Below are positions 24,540-35,033 of a stretch of 64,000 nucleotides of DNA, piece after piece. The translations under genes were made by a program, and so were the position numbers. Numbering within the stretch: position 1 is the first letter of the stretch; each line of letters starts with the position of its first letter. Under the pieces are notes generated by a model. That model saw nothing but the letters and a program-made list of their open reading frames with translations, was not told where the DNA came from and did no database searches. Source of the stretch: Isoetes taiwanensis (lineage: Eukaryota > Streptophyta > Lycopodiopsida > Isoetales > Isoetaceae); the NCBI GenBank assembly GCA_021234155.1, contig JAJEKV010000136.1, positions 868,001-932,000 on the forward strand. The letters run 5' to 3'.

Positions 24540-26218
24540 AATTATGGGAGAAGCATGAGACTTCTCTCATTGAATAACACAGTCCCTCCTGTTGACTTGT
24601 CAGAGTCAGATGAGTTTGGATATTCATTGACTCTTGGGTAAATAGGATCCACTATCGTTAAAGTATTGCTCCTTTGCAGATGTGCTAGGGTCACAACTAA
24701 CTTAGGGTCATTTTCCATGTCAAATTTCATTTTTCCTTTATTTTGGATAATCACTTGGCCCATTAGACTTGTAAGACCTGCAGTTTGACTCTGCTTAAAG
24801 ACTGAGTCTTGGCCAATAGGGCTTATAAGCCCATTATCCATGTTGACATCTTGTTCAATTTCTTGGCCCTTTGAACAATTGACCTGATCATTAGGAATTA
24901 CAAGAACTTTGAACTGATTCCCAAGATTACTGTTTGTTCTTTTTTCCTCCATTCTTTATGTTGTCTCCTGTTTTCTTTTCTCTCTAGTTCAGCTTGTCTC
25001 CTCTCCTCCCTGATTTTCCTTTTTTTCCAAATTCTTCGAGCATTCCCATTGAAATTTCCTTTCTCTTTTTTCCTATTGCGAACTGGGGTCCAGTCAGCTT
25101 CCATATCATTTCCCTTATCTCTCACTACCGGGACTAGGATATCTACTTGGCCCGGGTTCACTTCAGAGATTCTCATCCATTTGCCCTTACAGACACCGCC
25201 CCCATGCAGCCTAAGGCCGCATATATTGCATGGAATGGGCAGCCCATATCAATTAAGGTTGAGTTTTCTTGGATTGTCAAAGAAATCCAGATACTTTATG
25301 TGTTTGGGTATAGATTTAAGAATGTCCAGTTGAACCCATACCTTCGGGGCTCTTTCAGGGATGATTTCACATCCGATATAGTCACCAATCTCTTTGAACA
25401 AAAGCTGGAATATGTTTTTGTGCCAATAGATTGGATTCAAACCCTGGATAAAGACTGATGCTGGATGAAACAGCTGACTCGGGTTGCGGATCGAACTTGA
25501 GATTCCATTTCTGGAAGTAGAATTGGGTGTTGGCCATATACATTGTGCCTTGTTTAAGCAGGAAAGTCATCATTTTCTCATTACCGCATTCTACCACAAA
25601 GAAAGGAAAATCTAGCCAGTAAATCCCATTTATTTCCAGTCCCCTGGTCATTTTACATATTTCCGTTTTAATATTCCCCAGTTTGACTCCCTCATGTCGA
25701 ATGCAACAGATCACAGCTTTAAGTTCCATTTCTTTTAGTTTAGCAGGAATCACAACATGTTTAAGGCTAGGAATACCTCGAAATTCTGGTATCTTTCTCC
25801 CCCTCTGTTCCTGGATCAACCATCTCTGTTCCGCATTGATTTGATCAAGGATAGGCTGAGTGATCTTGCTCTGCATCTTCGCCATTGGGATCCCATTTTG
25901 CATCCTCGTGATCAGTCGATTTTTCTCCATTGTTCCAATGTCATTCAGGAAATCACCCATAGAGACTATATTCTCTGTCCTTCCATTTCCCAAAAAGTTA
26001 ATGATTTCAATCATTGACTGCTGCTGTTGATGTGACAGCTTCCTGAAAGCTCTTTCGAATTCCAACCATGATTCTTCTGTCTCTTTCCTATACGTCTCCT
26101 GTCCCTGTTGAATAGTGTGTCCCTTTTGTCCCTGATCCAAAACCTTAGCATTCTCGCACTATTCACTATGCAGCTGAATGGGTCGATTAGGGCCCAAACT
26201 CTTACCTTCACTAATCAT
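24540..26218 (-). pseudogene. LINE ORF1 (DUF4283, CCHC)
   Basis: From the ATG at 26,218 one stop occurs early; a long frame (26,140-25,382) then runs through a glutamine-rich N-terminus into a DUF4283-like segment ending MYMANTQFYFQKWNLKFDPQ. After a frameshift it continues NPIYWHKNIFQLLFKEIGDY and KVWVQLDILKSIPKHI, then a TGA stop, then the knuckle CNICGLRLHGGGVC (CX2CX4HX4C, near 25,200). A basic/acidic spacer follows. In plant L1 elements this protein packages the RNA. The order of motifs is clear; the copy is inactive. Confidence 0.8.
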
Positions 26219-26309
26219 ATGTACCTTACCTGATCTAGTTTACTGATTCTCTCCCTAACGCTCTAACCCTAGCGCCATTCTCCTGTCACCCAAGCATGGT
26301 TCTACACCA

Positions 26310-26525
26310 AAACAGAACAAATTAGCATCCCCCAGTGGGTGGAAAACATATAGCATCACCCAGCAGGGGAAAAAAATTAGCATCACCCAGTGGGTAGAGA
26401 AAAATTAGCATCACCCAACGGGTAGAAATAAAATAGCATCGCCTCCTGGGTGGATAAACAATAGCATCATCCAACTGGTGAAAAATAGCCCTATGGGTGG
26501 AGACTAAAATAACTAACGTTTACCA
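26310..26525. repeat. Tandem repeat, TAGCATCACCCAGTGGG unit
   Basis: Six to seven degenerate copies of a roughly 32-38-bp unit with core TAGCATCACCCAGTGGGT plus an A-rich spacer run from 26,323. Copies drift toward the right end (CCTCCTGGG, CAACTGG). They lie between the LINE 5' end and the recombinase end of the DIRS-type element. Confidence 0.8.
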
Positions 26526-26749
26526 ATTGCAATAAAAATTGATAAGGAAAAGCAAAGGAGGGAACCAAAGGCCAAGAGGAAATGCTGTTGTGAGAAGATG
26601 CCAGTAAGCGGCAAAGTGAAAAACAATACATATATAGATGGCTCGTTCCTTCCTAGAACCTCAATCCGATGGCACAGATCGATTGCATTCTGAGAAGAAA
26701 CTTACAATGAACACAGAAAACCTGCCGACGACTAGAGAACTTGCATTTT

Positions 26750-27742
26750 CTATAATCCCAAGCGATGAGAAACGGTAAGGTCTTGTGCCGAATCGCGAAT
26801 CACGTAGCGGGAATGCGAAGCCGAAGACCGCCATCGACCATGGACATGCACAACGTCATCTGGGACTCCACGAGCTGCTGTTGCTGAAGCACTGCCGCGA
26901 CGAGCAGAATGTGTACCATATCGAGAGGGGTCAAGATCGATGCTGAAAGGCACTTCTCCACCATAAAAAGGCAGTCTGATAGATCAAAGGGGGGACAAAC
27001 AAGAGCGAAGAACGAAGAAAAGGACCACCAGACAAAGGATCATGTAGGTGATACCCACCAGTAGAAATCAAACGATGAAGTAACGTTCAGGATAAGCTAG
27101 CGATGGCAAATGCGCAAGGGAAGTAATATGGCTGCGAGCACATTGGTCCCGTTGGGAATGAAGAACAAATATATCAACATGAGCAGGAGAGAAATAAAGG
27201 GCACGCCAATTAAGAGCCAACGCCTCGGAAAACCCAGAGAAAAGTCGCAAAAGAAAGAAGGATAAAGGTAGCCCGAGTTAGGGAAGAAAAAGAAGTGGTA
27301 GGGTAAGAAAAATGGAGCACAATAGAGTGCACACGATGGGGAAGAAGAGCTAAAAACGCACGAGGTGTCATAGCATGGCGAGAGGCAGACTGGCGAGCCA
27401 AGGAGAGCAAGGATAACAAAGAAGGATATGGGAGATTAAACAATTGATGAAAAAGGAAATGCCTGCCGAAGCAGTGCTAATAGAAGAAGAAAAAGAAAAA
27501 GAAGAAGAAGAATAAGACGTACCAGGGCATTGAATAAAAGCAAAATCTTCGGCTACCACAAAGGGAGAAGCGGGCAATAAAAACACAGAATTCTGGCAGC
27601 ACCACAAGGCAAAATGGCAGAAACTAGTAGCATATGCCTGCATAGTAGAAGGAGCTCTAGAAGAAAAAACCAATGGAAGGGTATAAAGAAATAATGGTAC
27701 TTCCTGGGACAGAATCAAAAGAATTAATGCTAGAATACACAA
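26750..27742 (-). pseudogene. DIRS tyrosine recombinase
   Basis: The core-binding part reads STMQAYATSFCHFALWC then FLLPASPFVVAEDFAFIQ (27,650-27,540). The catalytic part has a box I-like segment FSEALALNWRALYFSPAHVD (27,210) and box II THSARRGSASATAARGVPDD, GRWRS, with the nucleophile tyrosine in SHSRYV (about 26,806). His-x-x-Arg, Trp and Tyr of box II are all present; the box I arginine sits in a frameshifted stretch (RLFSGFSE against the usual R.SE). At least two frame changes (near 27,430 and 27,250) break the ORF. Confidence 0.75.
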
Positions 27743-27763
27743 CGAGAGAAAATTAATTTCGAC

Positions 27764-28738
27764 TTAAAATTTACAGCGAAAAACGTAAAGAGCTACCTGA
27801 AGGCGACAACCAGCAAAAGTAGCTGAGATATGGGGTAACAGTGCCTGAGAGAATGCATCAAAATACAAAACATCCGGAATAAAAGATGCCCAACTGTTAT
27901 TGGTCCAAAGAAAGGGCCACCACGGAGCAGAAGGCCAATGTAAGACAATCAAAGTAATGCGAGCAAAAAAAGTTGCGGCATGTGATAAAACACGTGGAAC
28001 CAATGATAAAGGAGGAAAACAATAGTTATTAAAAAGGTGCCAATCATATGTAAAATCATTAGGAGGATACGATGATGGGTAAGCAAAGCACGTATGGTAA
28101 ACATGAAGATGATGATTGAGGGGAGAGGCAAAGCGATCAACATAATGTGGTCCTTATAAGGAATCAAGGTGGTTGAAACACCAAGGCGCACGAGGAAATT
28201 CATCTGACTGAGGGAGACAAGAAAGATAATAAGCCCATTCATTTTGAGAATGAGGAATCCACACTAGTTCTAAAGCAATAGAGAAATGAAAACAAAGTAG
28301 AAAATTTTCAAGGACGAGGAAATGGATATCCGGAGAAGAGGAACCTCCTTTTTGGATGATAGCGGCAACATTAAAATTATCCCCACCCCCGAACAGAAAT
28401 AATGCGAGAAGAAAGAAAAGGCAAATCCGAATGAAGGATTTGAAAAAAAGCAAAAAGTTCCCGCCAAGTGGACGAACGAGAAACTCCGGTCTCAGAAAAA
28501 GGTCCAGAAGCAACCAATCTCCCTATCCAAAAGAACTAGCATCAAGCCCCAACATAGCTGATGGACGACGGGAAGCACAATGAGAGCGAAAACCAAGAGA
28601 AAGAGCTATAGATTCCCAAAGTACAATCTTCATGCGTGATAACAATGATAAGGTGATAGGAGCATCCCAATAAAAAGGGTTAATAAGGCAATAGGAGAAA
28701 AAAGTGAGAGCTGAGACGAGGGAACCAAGGGCAGTCAT
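27764..28738 (-). pseudogene. DIRS RNase H region and linker
   Basis: Fragments in different frames give, in order: RRPSAMLGLDASSFG (the DAS acidic motif opening RNase H, stop where Trp is expected), GVSRSSTWRELFAF (WRE motif, about 28,460), ELVWIPHSQNEWAYYLS (the W.PR..N..AD.LSR motif, 28,200), FNHLDSL then VDRFASPLNHHLHVYHT, and TLIVLHWPSAPWWPFLW (27,920), DAFSQ. The DRFAS and WPSAPWWP phrases are the standard linker between RNase H and recombinase in DIRS/Ngaro-type elements. Several frameshifts and a stop (SL*GPH) show decay. Confidence 0.75.
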
Positions 28739-28740
28739 TT

Positions 28741-29520
28741 ATATTATGGAAGGAGTAATTTCAATCGCCTTGAAATTTCTTGTGGAAATTTTCAGCTGAC
28801 CTGGCGGGCCACAAGCAGAAATTTCATGGTGATTGAAATTCTCCGACGAAATTTTAACTACCTTAAAATTTCAGCCCGTTCATGAGGATCTCTGGTTCAG
28901 GCCCATTCATCCAAATTCATGCACTAAAGAAGAAAAAATCAGAAAATCTGCCTGTTCTTGAGGATATCTAATTCAAGACAGAAAGAAATACCTCCACTTC
29001 AACCGGATTCATGCACTGAAGAAAGAAAATGAGAGAAGAAAGCCGTGAATCATGATCCAACTCGTTTCTGTCTTGAGCTCGTTTCTGTCTAGGGCCACCG
29101 GATTTGTCTTAAGAACGACAAGATCTGCATCAAAGCTTCATTCATCGCCTCAGAGGTTCAGATTCTTCACAACGGGAGCAGGCGGCGCTCAGATAGGCAG
29201 AAATAGAGGGGAAGAAACGGGGAGCATGCAGAAACAGGGGCAGTAACAGATCGGCAGAAACAGAGGGAGAAGGCGGCGCCGCCCAAAACGCCGCCACGAC
29301 GTCAACATGAAATTTCAGGTTTTAAAATTTAGCTGAAATAGGGCGAAATTTTAAGGTGGTTAAAATTTCATAAGGGCGAGGCACAAGGCGAAGTGGTAGG
29401 GTGAGCTGTGGAGGCCACTGCCGAGCCTTACATGGCATAAAAACCCACACGGGCTTTTAATAAAACGCAAAATGGACTTTTTGTTGAAATTTCGTAGTGG
29501 TACACGAATAGTGTAAAATT
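28741..29520. repeat. Fold-back region rich in AAATTTCA motifs
   Basis: Several mutually inverted motifs occur: AATTTCAATCGCCTTGAAAT near 28,760 against its mirror near 28,825, and GAAATTTTAACTACCTTAAA near 28,850 against its mirror near 29,350. The arrangement resembles a fold-back element next to the point where the DIRS-type element was truncated. The middle (29,050-29,280) is GC-richer and unrecognised. Confidence 0.45.
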
Positions 29521-30500
29521 TTATAGTAATTTCTGTGTGAAAATAGAGTTACCCTGGTTTTGATGATTCCGGTGACAACCTTCCCACAAAATCACCAGCC
29601 CTTCACCAACGGGTTCTGTTTTGAACACCCCATTTCAGGTACCTGCCATGGTACCCGACATGCTGAAATATCCTGCCCAGTGGAATATCCTGTCTGTACA
29701 CCTCTCTTCTTCCCAGCTATGGCATCTCGTTTCTACTTCGGGAGGGCGAGATTCTATGCTCCTTCTGCAAGGGCTTCAGCAGTGGCGATGGTGCTCAAAT
29801 CGACAGATTCTGCAGCAGACGTCTAGGAGCTCCCACTAGAGCTCCTTTTTGATCGATTTTGAGATGTTCTTGGGAAGGTTTTTTCCAGTAGATCCAAGGT
29901 CCCTTCTGGATCTGTGCGTTTGCTCTTTGTGGGTTGACTTGGGCTCTATTTTTACTCTATTTGCTCTCTTAGATCTTTGTGAATGCGTTAGCCATGATTC
30001 GAATTGATAACTCCTTTGGTTTGGTCTGCATTCGTGATTCGGCTTGCTTAGTTAATGCTCTGTTCTTGCTCTATTCTTGCTCTCTTAATGCTCTGTTCAA
30101 GGATAACTCTGGAAACAGAGCCCTTAATGTTCTAACGAGTTTGGGTTTCGATTTATTCAGGATCAGGAAGCATCGGCATCTAGAATAAAGCCCTTAAGGC
30201 CATCTGACCGGCCACGACGTTCCAGATCCATGGCAAAGGCTGCGTTTCATCATAAAAGCACAACATTTTCATAAAAACACAACATTCTCGCATTTTTCCT
30301 CTAATTGAAGCTATGGCGATGGGCTCTGGTGAGGCCGATCTGGCCTGGAGGTTCAAATCCTCCAACCCAGAAGAGAACATGCTTCGTTGCTTATTACTGG
30401 AACAGGGTTCAGGCAGAGCTTGTTTTTTTTACCATTGATTCTTTTGTCATTCAACCTATCTTTCTTCCCTGCCTGCAGTTATTACAGATTCAAAGGTTTC
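29521..30500. other. No gene recognised; tRNA-like T-arm
   Basis: The only notable motif is GGAGGTTCAAATCCTCC at 30,340-30,356, a perfect T-arm-like stem-loop with a pol III B-box core. No convincing A-box or cloverleaf was found upstream, so it is recorded only as a weak SINE/tRNA-like trace. Confidence 0.25.
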
Positions 30501-30504
30501 CAGT

Positions 30505-30830
30505 GTGATTCTTTCCCGAGGAATATAGTATGCGGTGATTTCACGTGGAAGAATATTACGGCATGTGATTCCATCGGACGGGATCAACTCTATGTGATTC
30601 CGTCACATGGAATAAACGGTGATTTCACGGCGTGGAATAAACGGTGATTTCATGGCGAAGAATATTACAGTATGTGATTCCATCAGACGAGATCAATTCC
30701 ATGTGATTCTGTCGCGTGGAATAAACGGTGATTCCACGGCAAAAAATATTACAATATGTGACTCCATCGGGCGGGATCAATTCTATGTGATTCTGTCGCG
30801 TGGAATAAAAGGCTGGTGATTCCGTCCGGA
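30505..30830. repeat. Tandem repeat, GTGATTCCATCGG..GGAATAAACGG unit
   Basis: About three copies of a unit near 107 bp contain GTGATTCCATCGGACGGGAT, TCGCGTGGAATAAACGGTGA and AATATTACAGTATGTGA. A partial copy duplicates the CGTGGAATAAACGGTGATTT block near 30,610-30,650. Units alternate GATTCC and GGAAT half-sites, so the array folds on itself. Confidence 0.75.
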
Positions 30831-30864
30831 GGGATGCATCAGAAGAACACGGCGGTTGTCGGTG

Positions 30865-31045
30865 CACGAAAAGTCTTTGTCATGTACGGGAGCGGGGCCT
30901 CAAAGCGGATCCCATTCGGGAGGGTTAGTGATTCAGCGGGGAGAGTAGTACGAAAGGGATCTTTGTCATGTGCACGGGGCGGGGCCTCAAAGCGGATCCC
31001 ATTCCCGGAGGGTTAGTGATTCCGCAGGAGAGTAGTCACCGCGAC
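30865..31045. repeat. Two-copy tandem repeat, about 88 bp
   Basis: The block from TCTTTGTCATGT through GCGGGGCCTCAAAGCGGATC and GGGTTAGTGATTC to GAGAGTAGT occurs twice, at 30,869-30,950 and 30,959-31,038. It ends in CGACGGAATCACTA, the mirror of the GTGATTC motif that opens the neighbouring array. Confidence 0.8.
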
Positions 31046-31059
31046 GGAATCACTAAAAC

Positions 31060-32204
31060 CGGGGTAAGCCTATTTTCACCGGTAATTTCTTTTCTTTTAC
31101 GGGGCTATTCAAGGACAAGCCTAGGTAAGGTACCGGCGTTTGGTTGGACATAGATTCTTACTATGCATATACTAATTGACAAAAGCCATAGGAAAACGCC
31201 TTTAGCAAAAACGTATGGAGCAAGACCGTGAGTGGAGACGGCTGGAGCCAAGAGGCTGACTGTCCTCCATGTATGTCACTACTTTTGTAAATCCCTGACT
31301 TCATGTTTGCTCGCACAGCCCAAGTCCACGGTATTTAGAATAATCATAAATTAAAGTTGTGACTGTCAAAGATGTCTCACCTCAATGCATCGCCACCTGA
31401 ATGAGCATTTCATTTATCACCCCTTTCTGAATATGCAGATCATAATCCTTGCCATAAGCTGATGTTTACCTTTGGACTTGTTATTGTCATCAATGACAGT
31501 TATATTGATATTTACATTTAAGTTGTATTTGGGCATATTTTAGATATTACAAGCTATTTGATGCTCAATAGTTTTGTTTGTGTTGGTTTTCAAGTATGCC
31601 ACTGTAAGTGCACGCTCAGATGGTTTGCTGCTTCTTTGTGGTGTCAGGGATGCTAATAATGTGGTATCAGGGAGTCGGGGAAAGGCCGCTGCAAGAAATT
31701 TCTTGTAATATTAAGAAAGAACGCCTCTGTCATAGTTGCTTCATGCTTTTTATAAATGAGGTCCTCAAAACAGCCTTGGTCAAGAACATATTATAATAAA
31801 AAAGATCGAAACCAATAAATTTTGTTTGGGAGTTATTTTGAAGCGTAAAACAGTAAATCCTCAATTTTCTTTCATCATGGTAAGCCTTTGAAGAAGATCT
31901 GATCTACCTTGGCTCTGTTTGGGAAAAGGGAACAAATGAAAACTTGCAAGCACCTCTGACCCTTATCCTTTCTCACAATCTTCTTCTAACACCGGATTTT
32001 ATTAAATGGCCCTAAGATCTGAGCTTAAGATAGATGCCCTTAGTGATGCTATAAATAGACGTATAAACAGGATCTGGCATAATGACTTGAACCTTTAATC
32101 CCACGAGCCTTGCAATACATATAAATGTCACAGGAATTAAGAAATCCATTTCTTTAGGCATCTTTTCTTTCTTTATGTTAAATCATATCACCCAATCACA
32201 AACA
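31060..32204. other. Downstream of DUF309 gene; nothing recognised
   Basis: This stretch should hold the 3' UTR and terminator of the minus-strand DUF309 gene. No open frame or repeat with a recognisable identity was found. Confidence 0.4.
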
Positions 32205-33983
32205 TCATGGGATTCTGTATAAGTCCTCTTCAGATGCACGTAAAATAGGTAATTTTACCCTTGTTTGCATGGAGGTGGAAGCTAAGACCAAGTTCGAGAC
32301 CCTTTCTGGAGAGAATAAAATATATACTATATTCTTTTGGTCTTGGATAAGAACATACAAAGATTCACCAGCTCCAAAATTACCAAGTAAACGATAAGAT
32401 TGGTCAGACCCATCCATAGTAATGCACATGTCATCAGAACCTACAAAAGAACATACCTCAATACTCTCTACACCTGATAAATTAGATGAAACACTTAATA
32501 ATATACCCACACGAAGAATTTCATTCCTAAACCATCTTCTTAACAGCAAGCTAAAGCATGCTAGTAGCAATGCATACCACAATGCATGCCATAAGTATTC
32601 CATGTATTAGTCTACCAGCCTATTAACTTGAAGATGAAAATGTAGTGGAAGATATACTTACAAGCCGCATTCTCTAATTGCGTATTATATAAGAACTCCA
32701 AAACTGATGAAGCTTCCTTTTCAAAGTCAGCAAATGGACCATTAATCAATCTAAGTCTTCGTAGCTTATTAAGCCCTTCTCCCAGTTCTACCATAGCTCC
32801 ATGATGATTCTGTTTTATAATGCAAGGCATGATGCATCAAGTCCACAAACATCTTTTTAGGAGCCACAATACAATTTATGGTATAGACCACCTAACCAAT
32901 GGACTTGGACTAGAGCATGATCGGGTTCATAAGCAGTGAAGGACACTTCTTAGCATAACAGGTAACTGGAGCTGAGATTGCCAAATTAATTGTGGAACTT
33001 GACTGCAGAGAAAGGTCATCTGCTGTCTAATCAGCATGTGTTTTTTAATTCGTTTTACCAATGAGAGTATTTCTTGTGCTCTTCCTTTGCCAACTACAAG
33101 GGCAGAACCCTATGAGTCTTAGCTTCACCCGAATCCATGTGTAGCAAGACTATAATTCCATTAGAGGCAATGCTCCATGCAGCTATCCTTATCCTTTGGT
33201 AGTAGAAACACTCTGAATGGCCTGCAGTGATTACTAAATCTTTTCTAATTCTCATGCTGGAACAAAATTCTAAAAGACGACAACTCAAAAATTCATAATG
33301 AATGAAATGCCTTGATATATCCATAACAAGCAAACTAAGGGGCCGCTTCCGTGAAGATGGAAACATCGATAACGTAGTGTTATGAAAAAAGATATCACAT
33401 ATCATGCACCCGACCAACTTTCAATCAAGTATCTCATTTACTAGGAATTAAGAACTGGGTCTAATTAAAAGAACGAGCTATGGAACCAACTTTCAATCAA
33501 GTATCTCATTTACTAGGAATTAAGAACTGGGTCTAGTTAAAAGAACAAGCTATGGGACTTAAGCTGGTCCTATAGAATTGAATATCATATTAAAGTCACA
33601 TATCGAATATCATATTGAATATAGCAATAAATCATTTGACAGTAGCGTACCTGACTGAGAAGATGATACAGGGCAACAGTGCACTGAAGAAGTCCATGAA
33701 GCAAACTTCTTTGTGGCTCATGGGCATCATTCCACAGACTTTCCAGAATATCGTGGCATTCATAATATTCCCTGGCATTAAACAAGTGCGCTGCCTTGTC
33801 AAAAGTGTGGAGCGGAGATCCGAGTTCGCGATCTTCTCCTTCCTCAAAACGCCAAGACAAACACTTTCCAGCCTTCTTCAATTGCACAAATTGCCACCGC
33901 GCTCTCCGATTACTAGGGTATGAAGCAAAGGAGGGCAGAGAAGGAACCCCACTACATCGAATACAGGCACTCGCGGATGCCAT
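32205..33983 (-). CDS. DUF309 domain protein, three exons
   Basis: Exons 33,983-33,651, 32,809-32,662 and 32,440-32,205 join with GT-AG introns (CAG|GTACGC..AAACAG; CTT|GTAAGT..TTGTAG) and stay in frame to give about 238 residues. Residues 1-45 are Ala/Ser/Arg-rich without acidic residues at the start, like a chloroplast transit peptide. The DUF309 core follows: FDKAAHLFNAREYYECHDIL then LWNDAHEPQRSLLHGLLQ, crossing the first intron into NHHGAMVELGEGLNKLRRL. The C-terminal part contains CITMDGSDQSYRLLGNFGAG. Such proteins are conserved in plants and cyanobacteria, function unknown. No stop, frameshift or damaged splice site was seen; this is the best-supported intact cellular gene here. The first ATG opens the transit-like region and was chosen as start. 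Confidence 0.9.
33414..33557. repeat. 72-bp tandem duplication in DUF309 intron 1
   Basis: CCAACTTTCAATCAAGTATC and the rest of the unit occur back to back (33,414-33,485; 33,486-33,557) with about three differences, inside the 841-bp first intron. Confidence 0.9.
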
Positions 33984-34850
33984 AGTTCTAGCAATTCTAT
34001 TTTAGCAGTGCTAATATCCTTGCCAGATCCCAGCTTCTTCAAGCCGTTGGATTAGCCGCATCTACCGTTGATTGTCCTGTGTGGAAATATAGGCAGTTAA
34101 TTTTGATATTTTTGGCCTATCCAACTCCAACTATGGTAGTTTATTAAGACAGACTCCTTGGTACCACCACATAACGTTTTCCTAGCTTAGCAAAAAAAGT
34201 CATTGGTGTGTGTCAAACCATATATAAAGCATGTTCCCCTTCTATTTTCTTTGATGCAAAAAAAACCTACGCTTGACACCTGGAAAAAAGCTGATGTACG
34301 CATGTGACGTCATGGTTCCTTTCTTTTTCTTGCTCTGCAAGCAATCCTAGCTATGTACGATTTCTTGGCTTTGCAAGCAAATCCTTGGCTTGCTATGCCG
34401 ATTGAGCCATCTTTCGCCTTTCTAGAAACAAATGAAATGGAGCGGAGGAAACAAATCCTTGCCTTGCTATGCCGATTCAGGGAATTTATGTCCACCTCCT
34501 AACTTATCTATTACTGGAATCCTCCCTGCGCCTCAGTTCGTGCCTCAGTTCAAGCCATGCTCTTCAGCGTCAGTTCTGTTGCATTTTTTCGTATCCCTTT
34601 TTTTACTCGTGCATTACTGTTTCTAAGCTTGGCGGATATGGCATGTTGAGCAAACAGAGCAAAGGCACGACTATGGCAAGCTTCTTTCTTATTTATTTCC
34701 TTCTCCGTTAGAATGCAGCTTCTATCTGGTTGTTAGATTTGATATAGATTCTTACCTTTGTAAAAATGGACTGCCATAGTCATCCGTCAGCGGCTAGAAT
34801 TATTCTGCTGATGGAATTTGATAATGTCGACTTTACTAGCTTAAAAAAAG
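33984..34850. other. Upstream of DUF309 gene; short direct repeats
   Basis: This is the presumed promoter side of the DUF309 gene. CTTGCTATGCCGATT with its left flank is repeated at about 34,380-34,404 and 34,453-34,477. No TATA box could be assigned with confidence. Confidence 0.4.
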
Positions 34851-35019
34851 TGAAAAGAAAATAGGCGCTTCAAGGATCCAAGAACAAGAAGATGCCTCCT
34901 TCAACGGGAGGTTCAATATTAATAGATCTTCCATATATAGACAAAAAGGAAGATATTATGAACAAAGAATCTAACTACTTTTTGTTACAGACTATTATGA
35001 GCAGAAACGTATCTCAACA
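34851..35019 (-). repeat. Copia 3' LTR
   Basis: It begins TGTTGAGATACG on the minus strand and ends CTTTTCA. It is the same as the partner LTR at 39,616-39,784 across all 169 bp by eye. Confidence 0.97.
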
Positions 35020-35033
35020 CTCCCCCTTTCTGC

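Larger units (their letters stand above)
20700..26240 (-). mobile_element. L1-type LINE, decayed full-length copy
   Basis: Minus-strand order is ORF1-like (DUF4283 plus zinc knuckle), AP-type endonuclease, reverse transcriptase, and a C-terminal zf-RVT region: the layout of plant L1-type LINEs. The 5' end is near 26,220 (first ATG of ORF1 at 26,218). The 3' end near 20,700 is approximate because no poly-A tail or target duplication could be fixed. Stops and frameshifts through both ORFs make it non-autonomous now. Confidence 0.85.
26750..28740 (-). mobile_element. DIRS-type (tyrosine recombinase) retroelement, 5'-truncated
   Basis: Minus-strand order is RNase H, a conserved linker, then tyrosine recombinase, the 3' half of a DIRS-like element. 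The reverse transcriptase is missing: homology stops abruptly at the ATG near 28,738, where the sequence changes to AAATTTCA-rich DNA. DIRS elements integrate through a recombinase rather than an integrase, leave no target duplication and lack LTRs. They are common in green algae and sparse in seed plants, so their presence is informative about lineage. Confidence 0.75.

Noticed and set aside
26310-26525. CRISPR-like array
   Set aside because: Repeats are degenerate, spacers are A-rich and near-constant, and the genome is eukaryotic.
30300-30360. tRNA gene
   Set aside because: The T-arm-like stem-loop is perfect but no D-arm, anticodon arm or acceptor stem could be drawn.
31655-31670. Copia primer-binding site (GTGGTATCAGGGAG)
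   Set aside because: It differs from TGGTATCAGAGC in the key 3' bases and no LTR end lies beside it.
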